Shown piece after piece: positions 59,401 to 64,000 of a stretch of DNA of 64,000 nt. The notes below the pieces were generated by a model. It did no database searches. It saw only the letters and a list, made by a program, of their open reading frames with translations, and had not been told where the DNA came from. The translations under genes and the position numbers were made by a program. Positions within the stretch are counted from its first letter, which is position 1. Each line of letters starts with the position of its first letter. This DNA is from Bog-159 sp963709155. Lineage in GTDB: Bacteria; Acidobacteriota; Terriglobia; Bryobacterales; Bryobacteraceae. The stretch covers positions 62,001 through 126,000 of the forward strand of contig CAVPVD010000005.1 in the NCBI GenBank assembly GCA_963709155.1, given 5' to 3'.

Positions 59401-61379
59401 CTGCGGGTGTCGTCAAGGTGACCAATGGCTCATCCGGGTACGGAACTCTGGACGCCGGCGCCCTGTCGATCAATGGAACCGCCTTGGCCACTACGCTGGC
59501 GGGGGACGCGATGGGCTCGCTTGGCGCGAACACCGTGGCAAAGATTCAAGGGCAGGCCGTATCGAACGCGGTCCCGTCCAGCGGCCAGGTGCTGCAGTGG
59601 AGCGGATCGCAGTGGGCGCCGGCCACGCTGAGCGCCGGCGGCGCGGTAGCGAGCGTTTTCGGAAGGACCGGAGCGGTCGCCGCGCAGCCGGGCGATTACA
59701 CCTACTCTGAAATCGGCGGGACACTTCCGGATGCGGCTTTGCCCGGCGATGCGGTAACCACGACTACGCTGAGCAACTCAACCCTGACAGCCGCGGTCAC
59801 CTCACTGTCGGCTACCAGCGACATCACCGCGGGCGGCGCGCTGACGGCCACCGGCAACGTTTATGCGAATAGCGGAAGCAACGCTGCCGGATGCCTGCAC
59901 TTGTCGGACGACAATGGCGCGCATGATATGGGCCTGTGCGCGCCCGCGTCGGGATTTAACGGCCTGCTGAATCTATGGAACGCGGCGGGGACAGCCGGAC
60001 AGGTGACGACCAGCGATGGGGCGAATAGCTTGCAGTGGTCGAATCTGGGCGGGATTGCAGGTACCTTGACCTCCGCACAGATGCCCGCGCTGGGCGGCGA
60101 TGTGAGTAACAGCGGCCTGGCTATTACGGTAACCGCATTGCAAGGGCGAGCGGTGGCCGGCACCGCGCCGATGAGCGCCCAGGTATTACAGTGGAACGGG
60201 TCGCAGTGGGCGCCGGGTACCCTCAGCGGCGGGGCCGTGAGTTCGGTGTTCGGAAGGACCGGCGCGGTGGCCGCACAGAGCGGCGATTATACGCTGACTC
60301 AGATCGGCGCCGGGGCCTTGACCGCTACGGGCGGCACAATCTTCAACGGCGCGGCAGGCCAGAGCACGCAAGTTGTGCTGCAGAACGGCCCCAACCAGGC
60401 GGCCTCCGGGACCGCATCGGTGCTCTGGAAGAACAACGCCGGAAGCAATATCGCATTCATCAATTGGGATGGCGGGTACGCCGAGGGCGACGGCACGAAC
60501 TACAAAATCAGCATCGACACATCCACGCTAGCCATGTCGAGCGACAGCCTGGTGGCATGGCGCGCAGTGAACAACGCCTTCATAGGCGCGACGGATACGG
60601 GACTGGCACGCGAATCCGCCGGCACGTTGAAAGTGACCAATGGAGGATCGGGGTACGGAAGCCTGGATGTGGCGGGCCTGGCGATCAATGGAACGCTTCT
60701 GGCGACCACGCTGTCGGGCGACGTGACGGGCGCCTTTGGCGCCAACACAGTGGCCCAAATTCAGGGTCGCGCGGTGGCCGGCACCGTTCCCAGCAACGGC
60801 CAGGTACTCGCATGGAATGGTACGCAGTGGGCGCCCGCTACTCCGAGCAACAGCGCCGCCGTAACCAGCGTGTTCGGCCGGACAGGCGCAATAGGTGCGC
60901 AAAGCGGCGATTACACGCTGACTCAAATCGGCGCCGGGACACTGAACGCCACTGGCGGCACGATTCTCAACAGCGCGGCTGGCCAGAGTACGCAAGTCGT
61001 GGTGCAGAATGGCCCCAATCAAGCCTCGTCCGGGACGGCATCCGTGCTCTGGAAAAATAACGCCGGCAACAATATCGCATTCATCAACTGGGACGGCGGG
61101 TATGCCGAAGGCGACGGCACAAATTACAAGATCAGCATGGACACTTCCACGCTGGCCATGTCGAGCGATACGTTCTTGGCCTGGCGCTCGGTGAACAACG
61201 CGTTCGCGGGCGCGGCGGATACCGGACTTGCGCGTGAATCCGCCGGCATCGTCAAAATCACCAACGGCACCGGAGGATATGGCGCGGTCAACGCCGCGGG
61301 CTTCAGCACAGCGGGAGCGGCGGGAGTGACTTCCACAACTTGCACACAATGGACAAACGGATTATGCACACACAATTGA
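56418..61379 (+). CDS. Giant secreted tail-fibre-like repeat protein (1653 residues)
   Basis: Signal peptide IVLSILVCALTAVSAPAQ. Layout: an N-terminal fibre region with GYAPLDADALVPAANLP and GYAGLDSSAHLAAGQMP units; residues about 390-545 with eight or so NTTGYxNxAxG-ALxx repeats like YadA-type head or endosialidase-fibre repeats; a loop region; then three repeats of about 200 residues (DNA 59018-59640, 60233-60850, 60857-61310). Each opens with SVFGRTGA and includes SGDYTLTQIGAG, VLWKNNAG and GGYAEGDGTNYKIS. Trimeric beta-helical fibre is likely. No C-terminal chaperone domain is seen; it ends TCTQWTNGLCTHN. Possible adhesin or surface fibre. Confidence 0.85.
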   Translation: MRSIVLSILVCALTAVSAPAQIIVAGGGTPIGIPQGSAIWYGATAPLSTVGANGDYYLNTSSYCLYGPKADGAWPSVCVSSVRQLGYVAENLGNRGTAGGYAPLDADALVPAANLPAITAATTINGTSVPPNNASDQTVVTTAPAIGGWATLPLCPDVGGNHLNYSPLTHTFSCGVTGGTVGSVTFGSVESGTNSGGLLVSGTLGYTGSGQINANQLGGVTLAGLSGGILKIAAGTGAPSIAAAPDVVNALGYTPENPANKGAAGGYAGLDSSAHLAAGQMPALTGDVSTAGVTATVTRIQGRAVAGTAPSTNQVLQWNGTQWAPANDSGGGAVSSVFGRTGTVTAASGDYGFGQISGAAAPAQLPGAAAWSGTLGNFTIGPGAGGSGNGSNNVAVGYGNLAANTTGYQNIAIGQNALLANTTGNQNVAVGSLALTANTTGSYNTAVGENALGNNTTGYDNFAFGLRALYQNTTGYNNAAYGIDSVGINTTGYRNSGFGTDSCAWNVTGYENQCMGMNTLWSLTTGYDNTGTGFNAMFGTTSGHYLTGLGAYADLYYPNTMSGLTLTPTSNTANLSVGWYWYKVSFVLNGQETALSNNSYLGVLTDSAHQEVTLAGLPTYSGPFTASARKIYRTVVCPATICTVITANQMPRHWYYVATIGDNTTSTFVDSTPDATLGAEESSTPSKSIALGAYATVYGSYQMVVGSDPSPVQQIWLGNGMVTAAAPAGVLVSSSGASGSNVGGQDLILAGGPGTGTGSGGNVIFGTAPGKSSGSVWNSLVNRWKIDSATGNLVSLSTGGIAGVTGTVDFSGSAHALPAKVGAGANKPSTCTVGEQYFATDAAPGQNLFGCAAANTWTLEGGGGGGGAVNSVFGRTGAITAQSGDYTLTQIGAGTLTATGGTIYNSAAGQNTQIVIQNGPNQAASATAPVLWKNNAGGNIAFVNWDGGYAEGDGTNYKISLDTSTLGLSSDSLLAWRSMNNVFAGAPDTGLARESAGVVKVTNGSSGYGTLDAGALSINGTALATTLAGDAMGSLGANTVAKIQGQAVSNAVPSSGQVLQWSGSQWAPATLSAGGAVASVFGRTGAVAAQPGDYTYSEIGGTLPDAALPGDAVTTTTLSNSTLTAAVTSLSATSDITAGGALTATGNVYANSGSNAAGCLHLSDDNGAHDMGLCAPASGFNGLLNLWNAAGTAGQVTTSDGANSLQWSNLGGIAGTLTSAQMPALGGDVSNSGLAITVTALQGRAVAGTAPMSAQVLQWNGSQWAPGTLSGGAVSSVFGRTGAVAAQSGDYTLTQIGAGALTATGGTIFNGAAGQSTQVVLQNGPNQAASGTASVLWKNNAGSNIAFINWDGGYAEGDGTNYKISIDTSTLAMSSDSLVAWRAVNNAFIGATDTGLARESAGTLKVTNGGSGYGSLDVAGLAINGTLLATTLSGDVTGAFGANTVAQIQGRAVAGTVPSNGQVLAWNGTQWAPATPSNSAAVTSVFGRTGAIGAQSGDYTLTQIGAGTLNATGGTILNSAAGQSTQVVVQNGPNQASSGTASVLWKNNAGNNIAFINWDGGYAEGDGTNYKISMDTSTLAMSSDTFLAWRSVNNAFAGAADTGLARESAGIVKITNGTGGYGAVNAAGFSTAGAAGVTSTTCTQWTNGLCTHN
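57586..58050 (+). repeat. Intragenic NTTGYxNxAxG repeats
   Basis: About eight units of 18-19 codons, for example NTTGYQNIAIGQNALLA, NTTGNQNVAVGSLALTA, NTTGSYNTAVGENALGN and NTTGYDNFAFGLRALYQ. The unit shape fits left-handed parallel beta-roll stacks of trimeric adhesins. Confidence 0.8.
59018..61310 (+). repeat. Three long intragenic repeats in the fibre gene
   Basis: Units start near 59018, 60233 and 60857 and run about 620, 620 and 450 bases (the last is cut short by the gene end). They share nearly the same protein text from FGRTGA through the LARESAG segment. A shorter FGRTGAVAAQPGDYTYSEIGG unit lies between units 1 and 2. Confidence 0.85.
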
Positions 61380-61639
61380 TCGGTCTGGCATTGCTAGGGA
61401 TGGCGGCATTGGCGCAGGGGCCGCCACCGAAGAGTCCAGCCAAGCCGCCGCAGATCGCGGCAGAGATGCGCGCCCGGTTCTGGCGGACGCAGGCCGAAGC
61501 CATCGCCGCGGCCGCTAAGGCCAAACAGGCGCAGGAGGCCGCGAAAACGGCGCAAGAAGACATGCAAAGGGAATGCGGAGAACAGTTCGTGCTGGCCCTG
61601 GATGCGTCCGGCGAACCCTCCTGCCAGGCGCGGCAGTAA
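61364..61639 (+). CDS. Small exported Ala/Lys-rich coiled-coil-like protein
   Basis: 91 residues from ATG 61364, overlapping the fibre gene end by 16 bases. Signal peptide LIGLALLGMAALAQG, then a helical AEAIAAAAKAKQAQEAAKTAQ segment, and two cysteines (QRECGEQ, PSCQARQ) near the C-terminus. Coupled to the fibre gene; perhaps an anchor or assembly factor. Confidence 0.7.
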   Translation: MHTQLIGLALLGMAALAQGPPPKSPAKPPQIAAEMRARFWRTQAEAIAAAAKAKQAQEAAKTAQEDMQRECGEQFVLALDASGEPSCQARQ

Positions 61640-61662
61640 ACAGACCCCTTATCAGGAGACCC

Positions 61663-63117
61663 ATGCGGATAGGAATCGTTGGATTGTTCTGCGCGATGGA
61701 GCTATGCGGCCAGACCTGTACCATTCTGGCGCCCTCCGGCTGTGGAACGGCCGGACCCTTGGCCGGGCCGCCGACACTCCAGGGGTATGTGGACGGGCTC
61801 TCCACGGCGCTGCCCACCACCCGGGCAGGCGCGGCCCGATCGCCGCAACCGCGACTCACGTATTCCGGCGAGATCGTCCCGGCGAGCCAGAGCTTTATGG
61901 TTTACGACCCGCGCTCCTGCCCGAGTAGCGGGACGTGCCTCTATAACAATCCGGCAGTCATCGACAATTGGATCGACTCGCTAGTGGATGCGCCACCCAA
62001 TGGGATGGGGTTAAAGAGTGTGGATCTGAACCTCTGGGTGGGTCCGCTGCTTCAGTCGAAGGAGTACAATCCGGCTTCCGTCGTGGCGGGCGGCCTGAAT
62101 TACTGCGGAACATACGGAACCTGCTACGGCGCCACGGACGCCGCAGTCGCCTGGCACCTGAACGGCCTCGCCACCTACGATCAGATGTTTGCGCATCTGG
62201 CGGCCAAGACCGGAGTCAGGGTGCGTATCGCCCCCATGCTTTCGGGAGATGTGCTCATGGCGTGCGGCATCCAGCAAAACAACTTTACCGAACAACAGGT
62301 GGAAAGGTGTGTCCTTCCGCTGTGGACGGCTATGGTGAAACGCTGGCACGTGGACGACGACACCGTAATCCATGAGCCATGCGGCGTGCTCGCGCTGGTC
62401 CTGGGGACGGCCCCGAACTGCGCAATGAGCGTCTCCGATCTGGACGAATTCATCCAGCACGCAGCCGCGGCGGTGCGCGCGACCAGCCAAAACCAATCCA
62501 TAAGGATAGGCGCGGGCGCGCTAAACTCCGACGCGACGGGGACTTGTCCGGGCAGCCAGAACTTCTGGTGCGACTGGTATACAAACCTGATGCCTTCCGG
62601 CGTGCTGGATTTTGGCGGCATCGATCTATATCCGGTAGTTTCGGTGCCCGTCGCCGACTATAACGATACTTTAGCGTCGTATGCCGCCATGCTGGCACAT
62701 GCGACTGCAATCGGGATTCCGGTGGTGGCGAACGAGTCATCCGCGATGCGCTGGGAGAATAGTGCGGGGGCCGGCGGCGAAGCATATACGTACTGGGGCT
62801 GCGGGGCAACCGAATGGTACACGGATGGGACATGGCAGGCCTGGGCGCGCGCCGTACCCGGCGCTTGGGCGTCCGCCAACGGCCTATCCTTGTTTTCTTT
62901 ATTTCCCACGGAGAGCGCCTTGCTGCTGAGCGGCAACAGTGCAAGCAATCATTGTGTCACCGCCGACTCTTTCGAGGCAGGCCTGAGCGCGGCATTGGCC
63001 GGCGGTTCGCTGGTCTCGGCCGCCGGCAGAGAGTATGCGGTGATGGCGGCCGGCTGGAACACATCGCTGCAGGGCCGGGCGCGCTTGACCGGCCGGGCTC
63101 ACCTGGGCGCTAACTGA
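61663..63117 (+). CDS. Secreted TIM-barrel-like protein, possible glycoside hydrolase
   Basis: 484 residues from ATG 61663, preceded by CAGGAG about 5 bases upstream. A short signal-like N-terminus (IGIVGLFCAMELCGQ) and many cysteines suggest export with disulphides. Barrel-like strands are spread through the protein: VRVRIAPMLSGDVLMACG, DTVIHEPCG, IRIGAGALNSD, VLDFGGIDLYPV, IPVVANESSAM. HEP and NES would fit the acid/base and nucleophile glutamates of clan GH-A, but this is an inference from motif position. Its stop overlaps the converging acetyltransferase end by 19 bases. Confidence 0.68.
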   Translation: MRIGIVGLFCAMELCGQTCTILAPSGCGTAGPLAGPPTLQGYVDGLSTALPTTRAGAARSPQPRLTYSGEIVPASQSFMVYDPRSCPSSGTCLYNNPAVIDNWIDSLVDAPPNGMGLKSVDLNLWVGPLLQSKEYNPASVVAGGLNYCGTYGTCYGATDAAVAWHLNGLATYDQMFAHLAAKTGVRVRIAPMLSGDVLMACGIQQNNFTEQQVERCVLPLWTAMVKRWHVDDDTVIHEPCGVLALVLGTAPNCAMSVSDLDEFIQHAAAAVRATSQNQSIRIGAGALNSDATGTCPGSQNFWCDWYTNLMPSGVLDFGGIDLYPVVSVPVADYNDTLASYAAMLAHATAIGIPVVANESSAMRWENSAGAGGEAYTYWGCGATEWYTDGTWQAWARAVPGAWASANGLSLFSLFPTESALLLSGNSASNHCVTADSFEAGLSAALAGGSLVSAAGREYAVMAAGWNTSLQGRARLTGRAHLGAN

Positions 63118-63881
63118 CCCATCGCAATTCCTTCCCGATATTCGCAGTATTTCTTGAACCCCAACCGCTCGTACACGCGCATGGCAGCGGCGTTGCTCTC
63201 CGCCACGTTCAACGCCACCGTGCGCAGCCCCAGCCGCAGCAGATCGGCCGCCACCGCGCCGCTGACTTGCGACCCAAGCCCGCGCCCACGGCGATCTCTG
63301 CGTGTATAAACGTTGCCGATGCCAGCCACGCTTTCCTCCAGGGCCAATACATGCGTGCCGGCCGCGCAGACCAACTCTCCCTCTTCGCGAATTCCGTAAT
63401 AAACGCCATGTTGCAGCATGCCCGCATCGAAGAAAGGCGGCGCCTCGCCCGCCGCGGCTCCGTCCTGGTGCAGGTTCACCAGGTCTTCGTAATCGGCAGG
63501 TCCCAGGCGCATCGCGTGATGCGCCGCCGGAACAAAACTCGCCGGCTCGAGCACCATGCGCCACATCCGCTTTTCCTCGCGAATCTCATACCGGCCGGCG
63601 CGCAGCAGGGCGACCACCTCCGGTCGAACGGAAAGATAGAACTCGGGCTCCGCGACCTCCGCCAGAAGTGGCGCAAGGTCCGCGGCGGCTCCGTGCGCGA
63701 ATAACACCGGCGGCCGAAAGCCACGATAGATCAGGAGCAATGCAGGCCGGCCATGCGCGGCCATGTGCCATTCGGCGGGCGCGCTGTATTCCGGCGCGAG
63801 GTCCGCCAGCGCGTAGATGGCCCACGGGCGGTCGGTCTCCAGAAACTTCCGGATGGCCGCGCGATCAGCGGTTCGCGGCAT
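63099..63881 (-). CDS. GNAT-family N-acetyltransferase
   Basis: 260 residues from ATG 63881; an ATG at 63899 is the alternative. The C-terminal GNAT core has VGIGNVYTRRDRRGRGLGSQV (acetyl-CoA loop RRGRGLGS) and NAAAMRVYERLGF. The N-terminal 120 residues form a second, diverged GNAT-like half (FLETDRPWAIYALADL), as in two-lobed acyltransferases. The start overlaps the end of the upstream cupin gene, so the two are coupled. The substrate is unknown. Confidence 0.9.
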   Translation of the reverse strand: MPRTADRAAIRKFLETDRPWAIYALADLAPEYSAPAEWHMAAHGRPALLLIYRGFRPPVLFAHGAAADLAPLLAEVAEPEFYLSVRPEVVALLRAGRYEIREEKRMWRMVLEPASFVPAAHHAMRLGPADYEDLVNLHQDGAAAGEAPPFFDAGMLQHGVYYGIREEGELVCAAGTHVLALEESVAGIGNVYTRRDRRGRGLGSQVSGAVAADLLRLGLRTVALNVAESNAAAMRVYERLGFKKYCEYREGIAMGQLAPR

Positions 63882-64000
63882 TCCGCAGGTACGCGTCATC
63901 CCCGCGAATCCAGTCCTCGCGGCGCGGCGAAAAGAGGTCCACGGCAAGCGAGTCTTCGAGCGCTTCCACCTTATGTGGCGCATCCGGCGGAATCACGGCG
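63865..64000 (-). CDS. Cupin-domain protein, C-terminal part only
   Basis: Runs off the right edge of the window; 44 codons remain. The text reads AVIPPDAPHKVEALEDSLAV followed by DLFSPRREDWIRGDDAYLRN, the typical last strands of a single-domain cupin (metal-ligand His in PHKV, then DLFSPRREDW). It ends at TGA 63865-63867 and overlaps the acetyltransferase start by 17 bases. Likely a small sugar- or metabolite-binding cupin. Confidence 0.8.
   Translation of the reverse strand, partial: AVIPPDAPHKVEALEDSLAVDLFSPRREDWIRGDDAYLRNAANR

Noticed and set aside
56055..61639. Prophage remnant
   Set aside because: Only fibre-like repeats point to phage; there is no integrase, capsid, terminase, portal, lysis gene or attachment site, and the main protein has a signal peptide.
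1..64000. tRNA or rRNA genes
   Set aside because: No acceptor-stem/T-loop pattern (GGTTCGAATCC-type) or rRNA-like conserved stretch was recognised in any intergenic region.

Overview
The window is GC-rich bacterial DNA that reads as an acidobacterium of the Solibacter/Bryobacter type. This is inferred from gene content: an ADOP-type duplicated permease, a DUF2934 protein, a soil-type ECF sigma factor followed by a serine/threonine kinase, several PQQ-like beta-propellers, many exported hydrolases, and abundant palindromic intergenic repeats. No rRNA, tRNA, CRISPR array, insertion sequence or intact prophage was recognised.

Layout. 1-7.3 kb: 3' part of an M13 metallopeptidase, then minus-strand genes for an exported cytochrome c, a UvrC-like nuclease fragment, a KdgK-type sugar kinase with an exported triple-RidA protein, and a His-rich DUF2934 protein with an Nramp-family transporter. 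7.3-11 kb: an AraC-type regulator divergent from an aldo/keto reductase - cupin - zinc alcohol dehydrogenase operon, resembling the YqhC/YqhD/DkgA aldehyde-response layout. 11-20 kb: S9 peptidase, GH127-like glycosidase, serine hydrolase plus ADOP permease, and a repeated-family soil protein. 20-25.4 kb: DinB-like protein, membrane protein, circularly permuted ATP-grasp protein with an apparent frameshift, and a Thr/aromatic-rich envelope protein. 25.5-29.4 kb: ECF sigma factor, Ser/Thr kinase with Ig-like and Sel1 domains, serine hydrolase. 29.4-34.5 kb: Gfo/Idh/MocA oxidoreductase, KDPG aldolase, orphan betaine-type binding lipoprotein, BON protein, secreted propeller, small zinc-ribbon-like protein. 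34.8-40.9 kb: TolC-like protein, pyrE, truA, GT-C-like membrane protein, methyltransferase.

40.98-51.6 kb holds the most interesting locus: a tightly packed plus-strand set coding for a LuxE/PaaK-like acyl-adenylating enzyme, a LuxC-like acyl reductase of the aldehyde dehydrogenase fold, a GT4 glycosyltransferase, a LolD-like ATPase, a large FtsX-like permease and two exported PQQ-like propellers, interrupted by an antisense Uma2 nuclease gene. I suggest it makes, glycosylates and exports or anchors an acid-derived aldehyde or lipid; no function is proven.

51.6-55.7 kb: a conserved hypothetical protein, a MidA-type methyltransferase with a small coupled partner, an unlisted 20-codon Lys/Ala-rich micro-gene with its own terminator, a TrmJ-like RNA methyltransferase and a tetrahaem cytochrome. 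56-63.1 kb: a secreted tail-fibre-like locus with a 1653-residue repeat protein, a small exported protein and a TIM-barrel-like glycosidase candidate. The end holds a GNAT acetyltransferase overlapping a cupin gene that runs off the window.

Several families of abutting two-base-loop palindromes lie between genes. All domain calls come from reading motifs by eye; no database search was run.
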